Positions 1 through 10,011 of a DNA stretch of 64,000 nucleotides are shown here, one piece after another (positions within the stretch are counted from its first letter, which is position 1; every line of letters begins with the position of its first letter). Made by a program: the position numbers and the translations under genes. This DNA is from Paraburkholderia kirstenboschensis (GTDB taxonomy: Bacteria; Pseudomonadota; Gammaproteobacteria; Burkholderiales; Burkholderiaceae), in assembly GCF_904848585.1 (NCBI RefSeq), contig NZ_CAJHCR010000001.1, positions 434,001 to 498,000 of the forward strand, in the 5' to 3' direction. The notes below the pieces were generated by a model that was not told the origin of the DNA, ran no database searches, and saw only the letters and a list, made by a program, of their open reading frames with translations.

Positions 1-636
1 AACTACCGCACAATCGACGATCGCCCATACGGCGGCGGCCCCGGCATGGTCATGCTGGCGAAGCCGCTGGAAGATGCGATTGGTGCAGCAAAGGCGGCGC
101 AGGCGGAGCAGGGCATCGGCGCGCCGCGCGTGGTCATGATGTCGCCGCAAGGCGCCACGTTGAATCACGAGCGTGTCATGAAATTCGCCGCGCAGCCGGG
201 GCTCATTCTGCTGTGCGGGCGCTACGAAGCGATCGATCAGCGCTTGCTCGACCGCGTTGTCGACGAAGAAGTCAGTCTTGGCGACTTCGTGCTGTCGGGC
301 GGAGAGTTACCCGCCATGGCCTTGATGGATGCGGTCGTGCGCCAGCTGCCGGGCGTGCTCAATGATTCGCAGTCGGCGGTGCAGGACAGTTTTGTCGACG
401 TGCTGCTCGATTGTCCGCACTACACGCGTCCCGAGGAATATCAAGGTGTGCGCGTGCCTGATGTGCTGCTTGGCGGCCATCACGCGGAGATCGAAGCGTG
501 GCGTCGGCGCGAGGCGTTGCGAAACACGTTGCACAAGCGGCCTGACCTGATCGTCAAGGCTAGAAAGAACAAGATGTTGAGCCGTGCCGACGAGGCATGG
601 CTTGCAAGTCTCGCGAAGGAAGAGCCGAAGGCGTAA
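1..636 (+). CDS. trmD: tRNA (guanine-37-N1)-methyltransferase TrmD, 5' end outside window
   Basis: TrmD methylates G37, the base 3' of the anticodon, using S-adenosylmethionine; this prevents +1 frameshifting. The frame is open from base 1, and the first visible residues contain [11 protein letters not shown], an early motif of the SPOUT (trefoil-knot) domain. [18 protein letters not shown] and [11 protein letters not shown] follow in the family order, and the C-terminal tRNA-binding part is complete. Compared with E. coli TrmD about 45 N-terminal residues are missing, lost to the window edge and not to mutation. rplS follows after about 145 bases, as in the usual rpsP-rimM-trmD-rplS operon. 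The identification is secure. Confidence 0.97.
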   Translation, partial: NYRTIDDRPYGGGPGMVMLAKPLEDAIGAAKAAQAEQGIGAPRVVMMSPQGATLNHERVMKFAAQPGLILLCGRYEAIDQRLLDRVVDEEVSLGDFVLSGGELPAMALMDAVVRQLPGVLNDSQSAVQDSFVDVLLDCPHYTRPEEYQGVRVPDVLLGGHHAEIEAWRRREALRNTLHKRPDLIVKARKNKMLSRADEAWLASLAKEEPKA

Positions 637-782
637 AGCCCCGGTCTTTCAAGCGGACACCAGGCGGCGCCGCACATGCGTGTACGGCGCCTGATGTGAA
701 CCCATCCTCTATCGGGGCCGTAGCCGGGCATTTTCATGCGAGGCAGGTACGAACGCCGACAAGATGGACTTAGGAGTCAGTG

Positions 783-1169
783 ATGAATCTGATTGCAAAA
801 CTCGAGCAGGAAGAAATTGCGCGCGCCCTCGGCGAAAAGACCATTCCCGAATTCGCTCCTGGCGATACGGTGATCGTCAGCGTGAACGTGGTTGAAGGTA
901 CGCGTAAGCGTGTTCAGGCTTACGAAGGCGTCGTGATCGCCAAGCGTAACCGTGGTCTGAATTCGTCGTTCATCGTCCGTAAGATTTCGTCGGGCGAAGG
1001 CGTCGAGCGTACGTTCCAGACGTACTCGCCGCTGCTGGCAAGCATCGTCGTGAAGCGTCGTGGCGATGTGCGTCGTGCGAAGCTGTACTACCTGCGCGAC
1101 CGTTCGGGCAAGTCGGCTCGAATCAAGGAAAAGCTGGTCTCGAAAGACCGCGCTGCTTCCCAGGCGTAA
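783..1169 (+). CDS. rplS: 50S ribosomal protein L19
   Basis: L19 is a large-subunit protein at the 30S/50S interface. The 128-residue product has the typical beginning [14 protein letters not shown] and the core [16 protein letters not shown]...[21 protein letters not shown], and its length is normal. A GTG lies directly before the ATG (base 780), but the Shine-Dalgarno AGGAG at 772-776 is six bases from the ATG at 783, so I use that start. It is the last gene of the trmD operon: a strong hairpin with a T-run follows 15 bases after the stop codon. Confidence 0.98.
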   Translation: MNLIAKLEQEEIARALGEKTIPEFAPGDTVIVSVNVVEGTRKRVQAYEGVVIAKRNRGLNSSFIVRKISSGEGVERTFQTYSPLLASIVVKRRGDVRRAKLYYLRDRSGKSARIKEKLVSKDRAASQA

Positions 1170-1179
1170 ATGCTGTAAG

Positions 1180-1208
1180 AAAAAGCACCCCTCGCGGGTG
1201 CTTTTTTG
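1180..1208 (+). terminator. Rho-independent terminator after rplS
   Basis: An AAGCACCC / GGGTGCTT stem with a CTCGC loop is followed by six T. It lies just after the rplS stop and closes the ribosomal operon before the Nudix gene. Confidence 0.85.
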
Positions 1209-1260
1209 TTTGCCAGGTCAAAATAGCGGCATCGCCTCTACCGCTCATTCGAGAGATCCG

Positions 1261-1977
1261 TTGATCCGCCCCGTCTTTGAACCTGAAACTCTGCCTGTCG
1301 AAGCGACCGGCGCCCACTTGCCGCCAGTACCCGCGGAGCGTCTTACGCCCGATGGTCTGCGCCGCCGTTTCAAGCAGCATCTTTGCTGGACACCCGAGCC
1401 AATCGTCGAGGCGCCGTGGCGCAATACACAGGGCGATCCGCGTGTCGCCTCTGTCTTGGTGCCGCTCGTGATCCGCGCGAATGGCTTGACGGTGCTGCTC
1501 ACGCAGCGCGCCGATCATCTTAACGACCACGCGGGCCAAGTGAGCTTCCCCGGTGGCCGGCAGGAACCGTTCGATGCCGATGCCACAGCAACCGCTTTGC
1601 GCGAAGCGCAGGAAGAAGTGGGCCTTGCGCCGTCGCGCGTGGAAGTGCTGGGCGCGCTGCCCGATTATCTGACCGGCACTGGTTTTCGCGTCACGCCGGT
1701 AATCGGCCTTGTGCATCCGCCGTTCGCATTGAAAGCGGATGCGCTGGAGGTCGCGGAAGTATTCGAAGTGCCGCTCGCATTTCTGATGAACCCGGCGCAT
1801 CACGAAGAGCGCGTGTTCCGGTACGAAGGAGGCGAACGGCGTTTCTTCGCTATGCCGTACCCGCGCGGCGCGTCACTGGAGGCGGCTGAAAAAGACGACG
1901 GCACGGGCAGCCACTATTTCATCTGGGGCGCGACTGCCGCCATGCTGCGCAATTTCTATCGCTTTCTGACGGCTTGA
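1261..1977 (+). CDS. Nudix hydrolase, probable CoA pyrophosphatase
   Basis: The 238-residue product belongs to the UPF0035/YeaB (NudL) branch of Nudix hydrolases, which cleave CoA to 3',5'-ADP and phosphopantetheine. It shows LLTQRADHLNDHAGQVSFPGG, the family-specific stretch before the Nudix box, followed by a Nudix box at about residues 98-121 (GGRQEPFD...TALREAQEEVGL) with the REAQEE metal-binding glutamates. The frame is open back into rplS, so the start must be chosen. I chose the TTG at 1261 because GAGAG sits five bases upstream and the product then begins just before the conserved region. Substrate specificity is inferred from the family. Confidence 0.85.
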   Translation: MIRPVFEPETLPVEATGAHLPPVPAERLTPDGLRRRFKQHLCWTPEPIVEAPWRNTQGDPRVASVLVPLVIRANGLTVLLTQRADHLNDHAGQVSFPGGRQEPFDADATATALREAQEEVGLAPSRVEVLGALPDYLTGTGFRVTPVIGLVHPPFALKADALEVAEVFEVPLAFLMNPAHHEERVFRYEGGERRFFAMPYPRGASLEAAEKDDGTGSHYFIWGATAAMLRNFYRFLTA

Positions 1978-2091
1978 GGCGAGGCGTCGCTCGGGGTCGT
2001 GGGGTGTTTGGCAACGTCCTCGCTCAGCGGCATCCGACCCTGTGCTATCGTTATGAAACAATCGTAAAACTCGAAAAGCACGGCGCATCGC

Positions 2092-3030
2092 ATGACTTTT
2101 TTTTCCGTATTGCTGGCTCTGATCATTGAACAGGTGCGCGCGCTGTCGCCGAATAATCCGGTATCCGCGCTGCTTCAATACCACGGGGAGTCGGCGGCGC
2201 ACGGATTCGATGCGGGCAAGCCCAAGCACGGCCTTCTTGCGTGGCTCGTCGTAGTGGTGCCGTGGACGCTCGTCGTCGCGCTCGTCTACTACGTTCTGTA
2301 CAACATTCACTTCGCGCTGGCGTTTCTGTGGAACGTCGCGGTGCTGTACTTCACGCTGGGCTTCCGCCAGTTCAGCCATTACTTTACGGACATTCACCTC
2401 GCGCTCAATAACGACGATGTGCCGCGCGCCCGTGAAATTCTGAACGAATGGACCGGCCTCGACACGCTCGACATGCCGGTGAGCGAGATCGTGCGCCATA
2501 CTCTGATTCACGCAGTCGTCGCGTCGCATCGCCACGTTTTCGGCGTGTTCTTCTGGTTTCTGATTCCGGTCGGGCCGGCGGGCGCGGTGCTGTATCGCAT
2601 CGCCGAATATCTGTCGCGTACGTGGGCGCGGCCGGTCGACGACCGTACCATCGCGTTTTCGAGTTTCGCGCAGCGCGCATTTTTCGTAATCGACTGGGTG
2701 CCGGCGCGGCTTACGTCGCTGGGCTTTGCGATTGTCGGGAATTTTGAAGACGCGATCTATGCATGGCGTAACCATGCGCGTCAGTGGCCGGATGCGAATG
2801 ACGGCGTGTTGCTGGCCGCCGGCAGCGGCGCGCTTGGCGCGCGTCTGAGCGGGCCGCTCGCGGAGCCGTCGAGTCTCGATGCGCTCGCCACCGGCGACGG
2901 CGGTCCCATGCAAGTCGGCGACGACTGCACGCCGCGCACGCTGCAATCGGCGGTGGGGCTGGTTTGGCGCGCAGTCGTGCTGTGGATGATCCTGTTACTC
3001 ATGCTGACGATCGCCGTGTGGCTCGCTTGA
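2092..3030 (+). CDS. CobD/CbiB-family membrane protein
   Basis: A 312-residue membrane protein beginning MTFFSVLLALIIEQ. It has hydrophobic segments at about residues 45-70, 75-95, 150-180 and 290-311, and a soluble region containing LNEWTGLDTLDMPVSEIVRHTL, similar to the CobD/CbiB (adenosylcobinamide-phosphate synthase) and AmpE fold family. True CobD condenses cobyric acid with aminopropanol in vitamin B12 synthesis. No cobalamin gene lies nearby, so a role in that pathway is unproved; an AmpE-like or unknown membrane role is equally possible. A terminator follows directly. Confidence 0.7.
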   Translation: MTFFSVLLALIIEQVRALSPNNPVSALLQYHGESAAHGFDAGKPKHGLLAWLVVVVPWTLVVALVYYVLYNIHFALAFLWNVAVLYFTLGFRQFSHYFTDIHLALNNDDVPRAREILNEWTGLDTLDMPVSEIVRHTLIHAVVASHRHVFGVFFWFLIPVGPAGAVLYRIAEYLSRTWARPVDDRTIAFSSFAQRAFFVIDWVPARLTSLGFAIVGNFEDAIYAWRNHARQWPDANDGVLLAAGSGALGARLSGPLAEPSSLDALATGDGGPMQVGDDCTPRTLQSAVGLVWRAVVLWMILLLMLTIAVWLA

Positions 3031-3053
3031 TCTAACGCGCATGCGAACGCAAG

Positions 3054-3081
3054 AAAGCCGGGATTGCCCCGGCTTTTTTTA
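3054..3081 (+). terminator. Rho-independent terminator after the CobD-like gene
   Basis: AAGCCGG and CCGGCTT arms with a run of seven T on the plus strand, 24 bases after the stop. It separates this gene from the convergent minus-strand operon ending at 3211. Confidence 0.8.
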
Positions 3082-3210
3082 CGTCCTTCTCCGGGCTTAA
3101 GGCGCTTTAAAAGATCTGGTCCGCTGAGGCAGAACATCAACCACGCCGCGTCAGTCTGAACGGCATCGCATGAAGCGCATCAGCGCATGTTCGTGAGACT
3201 GAGGCGCGCA

Positions 3211-3531
3211 TCACCCGTCCAACGGATCGCGCACCGTACCGCACTGCCAGCACACGGTGAATTGCGCCTCCAGCCTCTCACCGCACTGGCGGCACTGCCA
3301 GCCAGGCGAACCGGCCGCCGGACCTTGCGACGCGGCATCGATCAAGCGCCGCGCCACCGCTTCGTCGCGGTCGTCCACGAGCCAGAGTTCAGGCGCGCAC
3401 TGATCGGCGGGAATATCGCCGAGCGCGCCGTTCAGATAGCGGTTGTGCAGCTCGCACGCGATGCCGGCCGCGGCCAGCACATTGACCCAATGCTGTCCGA
3501 TGATCAGGTTCGGCGCGCGCATCAGCCTCAT
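3211..3531 (-). CDS. DUF2007-type protein with C-terminal zinc ribbon
   Basis: A 106-residue protein of unknown exact function. The N-terminal part (MRLMRAPNLIIGQHWVNVLAAAGI...ADQCAPELWLVDDRDEAVARRLI) resembles the DUF2007 'putative signal transducing protein' fold related to PII. The C-terminus carries CRQCGERL...CWQCG, a four-cysteine zinc ribbon. The open frame extends back into rsgA, but the ATG at 3531 starts one base after the rsgA stop, indicating translational coupling; an internal ATG at 3522 is the alternative. It is the last gene of the M48 protease-rsgA operon. Confidence 0.75.
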   Translation of the reverse strand: MRLMRAPNLIIGQHWVNVLAAAGIACELHNRYLNGALGDIPADQCAPELWLVDDRDEAVARRLIDAASQGPAAGSPGWQCRQCGERLEAQFTVCWQCGTVRDPLDG

Positions 3532-3532
3532 G

Positions 3533-4525
3533 TCAGCGAACGATCTGGCTGGCTTCGTGCACGAGTTGCGCGTACAGCGCATGGCGCTCGCGGCGGATAC
3601 GGCCATCGGCAACCGCCTCGAGAATCGCGCAGCCGGGCTCTTGCAAGTGATGGCAGTTGTAAAAGCGGCAGTTAGGCAAGAGCGGCCGGAACTCCGGAAA
3701 CGCGCGTTCGAGCCGGCCTTCGGTCAAATGATGCAGGCCGAACTCCTGGAAGCCCGGCGAGTCGATCAGCGCGCCGCCTTCGTCAGCCACGCTGCGAGTG
3801 TCGCTCGCGGTGTCCGCGGTGTCATTGCGGTCGAAATTCGGCAGCGGATAGAGACGCGTGAACGTCGTCGTATGGCGGCCGCTATTCAACGCCGTCGAAA
3901 TCTCGCGCGTGGCGACTTCGGCGTCGGGAATCAGCAGATTCACGAGCGTGGACTTGCCCATGCCGGACTGGCCGAGCAATAGCGTCGAGTGACCGCGCAA
4001 GTGTTCGATGAGCGCGGTGCGGGCGGCCTCGGGTTGCGCCTTGATCGACACTTCCACGACCGTGTAGCCGAGCGCGCGATAGGGCTCCAGCCGTTTGCGG
4101 GCGCCTTCGAGTGCATCGGTCACGTCGATCTTGTTCAGCACGATCAGCGGTTTCAGCTCGTTGGCTTCCGCTGCGACGAGCGCGCGGCCGAGCAGGTCTT
4201 CGCTGAAATGCGGTTCGGTCGCGAGCACGATCAGCAACTGGTCGAGATTCGCGGCGAACAGCTTCGACTTGTACTGATCCGAACGATAGAGCAGATTGCG
4301 CCGCTCGCCGATTTCGACGATCACGCCCTGGTCGGCGGAAGTGGGCTCGTAGATCACGCGGTCGCCTACTGCGACTTCGCTGCGCTTGCCGCGTGGGAAG
4401 CATTGGAGCATCGGGCCGCCGTCTTCGGGCGCGACCAGATAGTGGCGGCCATGCGCGGCCACTACGAGGCCGCCTACGCGCGTGCTGGACGGCGCGCGCG
4501 GCGCTTTCTGAGAGCGGCCGCTCAT
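3533..4525 (-). CDS. rsgA: Ribosome small subunit-dependent GTPase RsgA
   Basis: RsgA is a circularly permuted GTPase that tests late 30S subunit maturation. The 330-residue protein has an N-terminal OB fold, then G4 NKID at 131-134, G1 GQSGMGKS at 185-192 and G3 DSPG at 255-258, the permuted order that defines the family. The C-terminal zinc domain shows C286, C291, H293 and C299. Between the switch region TTTFTRLY and DSPG there is an extra Asp/Thr-rich segment (about 230-250) absent from E. coli RsgA. The start overlaps the stop of the M48 protease gene by four bases (ATGA). Confidence 0.95.
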   Translation of the reverse strand: MSGRSQKAPRAPSSTRVGGLVVAAHGRHYLVAPEDGGPMLQCFPRGKRSEVAVGDRVIYEPTSADQGVIVEIGERRNLLYRSDQYKSKLFAANLDQLLIVLATEPHFSEDLLGRALVAAEANELKPLIVLNKIDVTDALEGARKRLEPYRALGYTVVEVSIKAQPEAARTALIEHLRGHSTLLLGQSGMGKSTLVNLLIPDAEVATREISTALNSGRHTTTFTRLYPLPNFDRNDTADTASDTRSVADEGGALIDSPGFQEFGLHHLTEGRLERAFPEFRPLLPNCRFYNCHHLQEPGCAILEAVADGRIRRERHALYAQLVHEASQIVR

Positions 4526-5781
4526 GCGTGGCGCAACAGTCGGTCGATCCGCTGCGACGCCGGCGGATGCGAGTAATAGAACGCGGTGTAGAGCGGATCG
4601 GGCGTTAGCGTGGACGCATTGTCTTCATACAGCTTGACGAGGGCGTTGACGAGGTCTTGTGCGTCGGTTTGCGTGGCGGCGAATGCATCGGCCTCGAACT
4701 CGTGCTTGCGCGAGGTGAGACTGCCGAGCGGCGTCACAAAGAACACGAACACCGGCAGTGCGAGGAAGAACAGCACGAGCGCGAGACCGCTATTACCGCC
4801 GACTAGCGACGGCCGCACGCCCAGCCCTTCGTAGAACCACACGCACTGCGTGAGCCAGCCGAGCAACGCGAGCATGGCGAGGCTGATCGCGAACGTGACC
4901 AGCATCCGCTTGATCACGTGACGGCGCTTGAAGTGGCCGAGTTCGTGCGCAAGCACGGCTTCGATCTCGCTGCCCGACAGGCGCGCCAGCAGCGTGTCGA
5001 AGAACACGATTCGCTTGGCCGCGCCGAAGCCGGTGAAATACGCGTTGCCGTGCGCCGAGCGGCGGCTGCCGTCCATCACGAAAAGGCCTTTGGCCGCGAA
5101 GCCGCAGCGCTTCATCAGCGCCTCGATGCGGCTTTTCAGCGCTTCGTCCTTGAGCGGTTCGAACTTGTTGAAAAGCGGTGCGATAAACGACGGGTACAGC
5201 ACGAGCACGAGCATCTGGAAGACGACCCAGACGATCCACGTCCACAACCACCAGAAGCTGCCGGCCTGGTTCATCAACCAGAGTACGACGAACAGCAACG
5301 GCAGACCGAACGCGGCGCCGAGCAACACGCCCTTCAACCGGTCGACGATGAAAATGCGCTTGCTCATCCGGTTAAAGCCGAAGCGTTGCTCGATCACGAA
5401 TTGCCGGAAGTAATCGAACGGCAGGTCGATCGCGCTGGTAATCGCGATCACGGCCGCGACGAGTGCGATCTGCCCGACGTAGCCGCGGCCGAGCCAGTCC
5501 GTGATCGCGAGATCGAGCGCCTGCACGCCGCCGAGCAGTGTCAGGCCGATCAGCACGGCGGCGCCGACGACGATCTCGATCATCGTGAGACGCGTGCGCT
5601 CGACGGTGTAGTCCGCGGCGCGTTGGTGCGCGCTCAGCGCGATGGTGCCGGCAAACTGGCTCGGCACCTGCTCGCGATGGCCGGCGACGAAGCGGATCTG
5701 CCGCGACGCGAGCCAGAGTTTGGTGCCGACCATCGCCACGACGGCGACGACGAACAGAACGGTGAAGTACAGGGTAGGCAT
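4522..5781 (-). CDS. M48 family (Ste24-type) membrane metalloprotease
   Basis: A 419-residue integral membrane zinc protease of the Ste24/CAAX prenyl protease 1 type. The zinc motif HELGH is at 279-283, and a downstream EFEADAFA supplies the third ligand (Glu). Several hydrophobic helices lie at about 1-20, 65-95, 100-120, 150-170 and 180-200, and two lie after the HELGH. Bacterial members are thought to act in membrane protein quality control; prenyl substrates are not expected here. It is the first gene of the three-gene minus-strand operon with rsgA, and is divergent from orn. Confidence 0.88.
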   Translation of the reverse strand: MPTLYFTVLFVVAVVAMVGTKLWLASRQIRFVAGHREQVPSQFAGTIALSAHQRAADYTVERTRLTMIEIVVGAAVLIGLTLLGGVQALDLAITDWLGRGYVGQIALVAAVIAITSAIDLPFDYFRQFVIEQRFGFNRMSKRIFIVDRLKGVLLGAAFGLPLLFVVLWLMNQAGSFWWLWTWIVWVVFQMLVLVLYPSFIAPLFNKFEPLKDEALKSRIEALMKRCGFAAKGLFVMDGSRRSAHGNAYFTGFGAAKRIVFFDTLLARLSGSEIEAVLAHELGHFKRRHVIKRMLVTFAISLAMLALLGWLTQCVWFYEGLGVRPSLVGGNSGLALVLFFLALPVFVFFVTPLGSLTSRKHEFEADAFAATQTDAQDLVNALVKLYEDNASTLTPDPLYTAFYYSHPPASQRIDRLLRHA

Positions 5782-5925
5782 CCGTGGATTCCGTGGTATC
5801 TATGCGAGAATTATATGTTTCTTCCCGCCTCGCAGCGGGGACATGCTCGAACCATCTCAAACGATCAACCGCCGCAGCAACGGGGCTTCCCGCAAGCTTC
5901 CTGCCCGGCCATCAGGGCTTCCTTC

Positions 5926-6537
5926 ATGACTGACATTCTCGAATCCGCGCAACCGCTGCCTCTCGTGCGCAGCGACATGAATCTCATCTGGCTGGACATG
6001 GAAATGACCGGACTCGACCCGGATTCGGACCGCATCATCGAAATCGCGGTGGTGGTGACGAATTCGACGCTCGACAGAATGGTGGAGGGCCCGGTTCTCG
6101 CGATTCATCAGAGCGACGAGACGCTCGCCAGGATGGACCAGTGGAATCAGAACACACACGGCCGGTCGGGACTGATCGACCGCGTGAAGGCATCCACGGT
6201 GAGCGAAGCCGATGCCACCGAACAGATTCGCAATTTTCTCAGCGCTCATGTGCCGCCCGGCAAATCGCCGATGTGCGGCAACTCGATCTGCCAGGATCGC
6301 CGCTTCATGGCGCGCTGGATGCCGGAACTGGAGAGCTTCTTCCATTACCGCAATCTCGACGTCAGCACGCTCAAGGAGCTGTGCCGACGCTGGCAGCCGG
6401 AAATTTACAGGGGTTTTCAGAAGCGCGCGCTGCACACGGCGCTTGCCGACATTCATGAGTCGATCGACGAACTGAAGTACTACCGCGAGCACTTCCTGAT
6501 TCCGCCGGCGCCGGACGCCTCCCTCAACGCGGAATAA
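5926..6537 (+). CDS. orn: Oligoribonuclease
   Basis: Orn degrades RNA fragments of two to five bases, including pGpG from c-di-GMP breakdown, and is often essential. The product from the ATG at 5926 is 203 residues. The DEDDh exonuclease motifs are visible: [10 protein letters not shown] with the first Asp and Glu, [12 protein letters not shown] with the second Asp, and [14 protein letters not shown] with the final His and Asp. The frame stays open for about 1 kb upstream, opposite the protease gene, but nothing there resembles Orn. An ATG at 5977, just before the first motif (NLIWLDME), is a possible shorter start. Confidence 0.95.
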   Translation: MTDILESAQPLPLVRSDMNLIWLDMEMTGLDPDSDRIIEIAVVVTNSTLDRMVEGPVLAIHQSDETLARMDQWNQNTHGRSGLIDRVKASTVSEADATEQIRNFLSAHVPPGKSPMCGNSICQDRRFMARWMPELESFFHYRNLDVSTLKELCRRWQPEIYRGFQKRALHTALADIHESIDELKYYREHFLIPPAPDASLNAE

Positions 6538-6538
6538 G

Positions 6539-7189
6539 CTAAGCCGGCCGCGGAGCGCGCACTGCGCTCTTCGGCCGGAACGCTTTCACCACTTCCGCGT
6601 TGGTCTCCACGTATGGCCCGCCGATCAGGTCGATGCAGTAGGGGACCGCCGCAAAGATGCCGGGCACCTTCACCGCGCCGCCGGCTTCGGCATCGCGCAA
6701 GCCTTCCAGCGTTTCCTTGATCGACTTCGGCTGACCCGGCAGATTGATGATCAGCGCTGCGTGATCCGCCGTCTCGCGGATCACCGCGACCTGGCGCGAC
6801 AGGATTGCGGTCGGCACGAAATTCAGGCTGATCTGCCGCATCTGTTCGCCGAATCCCGGCATTTCCTTCGTAGCCACCGCGAGCGTGGCTTCGGGCGTCA
6901 CGTCGCGCCGCGACGGGCCCGTGCCGCCAGTCGTCAGCACGAGATCGCAGCCGACTTCGTCGACGAGTTCCGTGAGCGTTGCCGAGATGGTGGGCGCGTC
7001 GTCCTGAATGAGGCGCGTGACCACTTGCCACGGCGAACTCAACGCGGCGCCGAGCCATTCCTGCAACGCCGGAATGCCTTTGTCCTCGTAGACGCCGGTG
7101 GATGCGCGATCGCTGACCGATACGAGGCCGATCACGATCTCGTCGGGGTGATTGCGCTTTAGCTTGGTGTCAGGCGTCGCGGTCGTCAT
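6539..7189 (-). CDS. mog: Molybdopterin adenylyltransferase
   Basis: Mog adenylates molybdopterin before molybdenum insertion by MoeA. The 216-residue protein shows the MoaB/Mog fold with [19 protein letters not shown], the GGTG nucleotide-binding loop, and [15 protein letters not shown]. The chosen ATG at 7189 lies inside the last 20 bases of yjgA, suggesting translational coupling; the frame continues nine codons further to another ATG. moaA, mobA and moeA are 36 kb away. The call could also be written MoaB; length and the PEAT segment favour Mog. Confidence 0.88.
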   Translation of the reverse strand: MTTATPDTKLKRNHPDEIVIGLVSVSDRASTGVYEDKGIPALQEWLGAALSSPWQVVTRLIQDDAPTISATLTELVDEVGCDLVLTTGGTGPSRRDVTPEATLAVATKEMPGFGEQMRQISLNFVPTAILSRQVAVIRETADHAALIINLPGQPKSIKETLEGLRDAEAGGAVKVPGIFAAVPYCIDLIGGPYVETNAEVVKAFRPKSAVRAPRPA

Positions 7190-7781
7190 CGTCGTCTTCC
7201 AGAGCGTCGTCGGCATCGGAATCGCTCGCAGCTGCGGGTCCGTCCGCGTTCTTGATCCACTGGAACAGCTCGCGGAAGTAACGCGGCGGCTTGTTCTGCT
7301 CGGCTTCCTTGCGGGCGTTGCGGATCAGCGTGCGGCCTTGCTGCGGGTCGACATTCGGATGCTGGCGGATGAAATCGGTCAGCGCGGCGTCGTCGGCGAG
7401 CAGTTTTTCGCGAGTGCGCTCGATCCAGTGCAGCTTGGCCGTTTCCGCCTTGTTGACACCGTTATAAGTGTCGAGCGCGGTGCGCAGCGCGGCGGTTTCC
7501 TCGTCCAGCAACGAGCGCATCACGCGTCCGACGTATTGCACCTGGCGGCGCTTGCCTTCGTGATCGGTGATGCGGCGCGCCTCGCGCACGGCGTCGTCGA
7601 GCTTTTCGGGCATCGGCATGCGCTTGAGCGCGTCTTTGGGCAGCGCGATCAGCGCCGAGCCCAGTTCCTGCAGCTCGTGCATTTCGCGCTTGAGCTGCGA
7701 CTTGCTCGGACGGTCGTAGCCGTTTTCGTCGACTTCCGGCTCGGCGGATTCTATGGGTTGAATGCGGGTTTTGCGTGTCAT
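7170..7781 (-). CDS. yjgA: Dual-action ribosome maturation protein YjgA/DarP
   Basis: A 203-residue member of the YjgA/DarP (DUF615) family, which binds pre-50S particles and promotes late 50S assembly. Recognisable parts are [20 protein letters not shown] near the N-terminus, [12 protein letters not shown] in the middle and [27 protein letters not shown] near the end. The C-terminus is a run of Asp and Glu. The frame continues upstream, but the ATG at 7781 gives the family's normal beginning (MTRKTRIQP). It is cotranscribed with mog and divergent from pmbA. Confidence 0.9.
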   Translation of the reverse strand: MTRKTRIQPIESAEPEVDENGYDRPSKSQLKREMHELQELGSALIALPKDALKRMPMPEKLDDAVREARRITDHEGKRRQVQYVGRVMRSLLDEETAALRTALDTYNGVNKAETAKLHWIERTREKLLADDAALTDFIRQHPNVDPQQGRTLIRNARKEAEQNKPPRYFRELFQWIKNADGPAAASDSDADDALEDDDDDRDA

Positions 7782-8037
7782 GCCGATATTGTAGCGTGCC
7801 AGGCCCGGCGAACCGGCTGCGCCGCCGTGCACGGTAGCGGACATCGCTCGAAGCGGGCAGCGAATGCCAGGTACGGCATCGCTTAGCTTGATATGATCGC
7901 GGGATGCGTTAGTGCGCTCGAACGCACGGCAAACGCAGACTGACGCGCATACGAGCAGCGCATATGCGGCGCACGGAATGGCGCGGCATGTGCGAACACC
8001 CAAGGGCCGCTCGGCCCCGAACAGGACGGCAACCACA

Positions 8038-9408
8038 ATGGCAGCAGACATGGACGTCAAGCAGCGCTTTTTTCCGCATACCCAGGATGAACTGAAGGAA
8101 ATCGCCTCGGACATCCTTCGTCACGCGAAGTCGCTCGGCGGCACCGACGCGGCAACCGAAATTTCCGAAGGCGACGGCCTGTCCGTCTCCGTGCGGCGCG
8201 GCGAAGTCGAGACGATCGAACATAACCGCGACAAGATGGTCGGCGTGACCGTGTTCATCGGCAACAAGCGCGGCAACGCGAGTACTTCCGACTTCTCGTC
8301 GCAAGCGCTGAAGGACACGGTTGCGGCCGCGTACAACATCGCCCGCTTCACGGCGGAAGACGATTGTGCAGGTCTCGCCGAAGCAGAGCTGCTCGAGACC
8401 GAGCCGCGCGATCTCGATCTCTACCACCCGTGGAATCTGTCCGCCGACGAAGCGGTGGAAATCGCCCGTCGCGCGGAAGACGCCGCGTTCGCCACCGATC
8501 CGCAAATCAAGAACTCCGAAGGCGCGAGCGTCTCGGCGCAGCACTCGCAGTTCGTGCTTGCCACGTCGCGTGGATTCCTTGCGGGCTATCCGTACTCGCG
8601 TCACTACATCGCCTGCGCGCCGATTGCCGGCAGCGGCCGCAACATGCAGCGCGACGACTGGTACACGTCTACGCGTAGCGCGGACCAACTGGCCGACCCT
8701 GAAGCAGTCGGTCGTTACGCGGCGCAGCGCGCGCTTGCGCGCATCGGCGCGCGCGGCCTCGACACGCGCAAGGTGCCGGTGCTGTTCGAAGCACCGCTCG
8801 CCGCGGGTCTGCTCGGTGCGTTCGTGCAGGCTACGAGTGGCGGCGCGCTGTACCGCAAGACGTCGTTTCTCGTCGACAGTCTCGGCAAGCCGGTGTTCGC
8901 GCCGCATGTGCAGATCGTCGAAGATCCGCACGTGCCGCGCGCGATGGGCAGCGCCCCGTTCGACGAAGAAGGCGTGCGCACGCGGCAGCGCTCGGTCGTG
9001 AAAGACGGCGTCGTGGAAGGCTATTTCCTCTCGACCTATTCGGCGCGCAAGCTCGGCATGCAGACTACCGGCAACGCGGGCGGCTCGCACAACCTGTCAC
9101 TGCTCAGCTCGAACACGCGTGCGGAAGACGACTTCGAAGAAATGCTGAGGAAACTCGGTACGGGTCTGCTGCTCACCGAACTGATGGGCCAGGGTGTCAA
9201 CTACGTGACGGGCGATTATTCGCGCGGCGCGTCCGGCTTCTGGGTCGAGAACGGCAAGATTCAGTATCCGGTCGAGGAGATCACCGTCGCGAGCACCTTG
9301 CAGGAGATGTTCCGCCATGTCGTGGCGATCGGCGCGGACACGATCACGCGAGGCACCAAGCAGACGGGCTCCGTCCTCATTGAACGGATGACGATCGCGG
9401 GGCAATAA
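8038..9408 (+). CDS. pmbA: Metalloprotease PmbA/TldE
   Basis: PmbA (TldE) pairs with TldD to form a heterodimeric protease that processes ribosomally made peptides and degrades CcdA-type antitoxins; the zinc site is in TldD. The 456-residue product has family segments [16 protein letters not shown], the core [31 protein letters not shown] and the C-terminal [28 protein letters not shown]. The open frame extends upstream, but the ATG at 8038 has AGGA about eleven bases before it and gives a normal N-terminus. TldD is not in the window. Confidence 0.94.
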   Translation: MAADMDVKQRFFPHTQDELKEIASDILRHAKSLGGTDAATEISEGDGLSVSVRRGEVETIEHNRDKMVGVTVFIGNKRGNASTSDFSSQALKDTVAAAYNIARFTAEDDCAGLAEAELLETEPRDLDLYHPWNLSADEAVEIARRAEDAAFATDPQIKNSEGASVSAQHSQFVLATSRGFLAGYPYSRHYIACAPIAGSGRNMQRDDWYTSTRSADQLADPEAVGRYAAQRALARIGARGLDTRKVPVLFEAPLAAGLLGAFVQATSGGALYRKTSFLVDSLGKPVFAPHVQIVEDPHVPRAMGSAPFDEEGVRTRQRSVVKDGVVEGYFLSTYSARKLGMQTTGNAGGSHNLSLLSSNTRAEDDFEEMLRKLGTGLLLTELMGQGVNYVTGDYSRGASGFWVENGKIQYPVEEITVASTLQEMFRHVVAIGADTITRGTKQTGSVLIERMTIAGQ

Positions 9409-9440
9409 GCGATTTCCCAGTGTTGTCGCGGTACAGACGA

Positions 9441-9468
9441 AAACGCCACGCAAGTTTGCGTGGCGTTC
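9441..9468. terminator. Hairpin between pmbA and folA
   Basis: Perfect 12-base arms AACGCCACGCAA and TTGCGTGGCGTT lie between the convergent ends of pmbA and folA. The T content after it is modest (TCTGCTTTTG), so it probably acts as a shared, bidirectional terminator. Confidence 0.55.
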
Positions 9469-9510
9469 TGCTTTTGCCGGCGCGCTTCATTGCGCTTGCG
9501 GCGGTTCACA

Positions 9511-10011
9511 TCACCGGCTTTTGCGCTTGTATGTGACGAACGCATAGTCGAAATCGTTTGGTGCGTCAGCGCGATGCGTTTCGTGTGCGACTTCTTCCCA
9601 CTCGTTCGGATCGACTGCGGGGAATGTCGCGTCGCCGTCGAAATCGGCGGAAATTTCCGTGACGATCAGCTTGTCTGCGAGACGCAGACCTTCCACATAC
9701 AACTGCGCACCGCCGATCAGAAACGCTTCGGGCGCCTGGTCCTGCGCGGCGAGCTTGAGCGCTTCCTGGAGCGTGGTGGCCGCGTCGCAACCCTGGAAGC
9801 GCCGCCCAACATCGCGTGTCACGACAATGTTGCGGCGTCCCGGCAACGGCCTGCCGATCGACTCATGCGTCTTGCGGCCCATGATGATGGGCGCGCCCAT
9901 GGTGGTCCGCTTGAAAAACGCGAGGTCTTCGGGGAGTCGCCAGGGCAACTGGTTGTTGCGGCCGATCACGCCATTATTGGCGCGAGCGACGATCAGGGTG
10001 AGCGTCGTCAT
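9511..10011 (-). CDS. folA: Dihydrofolate reductase
   Basis: FolA reduces dihydrofolate to tetrahydrofolate with NADPH and is the target of trimethoprim. The 166-residue product shows [27 protein letters not shown] with the active-site acidic residue after PE, then [21 protein letters not shown] and [13 protein letters not shown], all in normal family order. The start at 10011 is chosen because the conserved region begins immediately ([14 protein letters not shown]); the frame extends 33 codons further without similarity. Thymidylate synthase, its metabolic partner, lies 2.4 kb away beyond the sigma-54 regulator gene. Confidence 0.96.
   Translation of the reverse strand: MTTLTLIVARANNGVIGRNNQLPWRLPEDLAFFKRTTMGAPIIMGRKTHESIGRPLPGRRNIVVTRDVGRRFQGCDAATTLQEALKLAAQDQAPEAFLIGGAQLYVEGLRLADKLIVTEISADFDGDATFPAVDPNEWEEVAHETHRADAPNDFDYAFVTYKRKSR

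Noticed and set aside
4918..5925. Upstream in-frame extension of orn over the M48 protease gene
   Set aside because: No similarity to Orn, and the normal start and length are given by ATG 5926.
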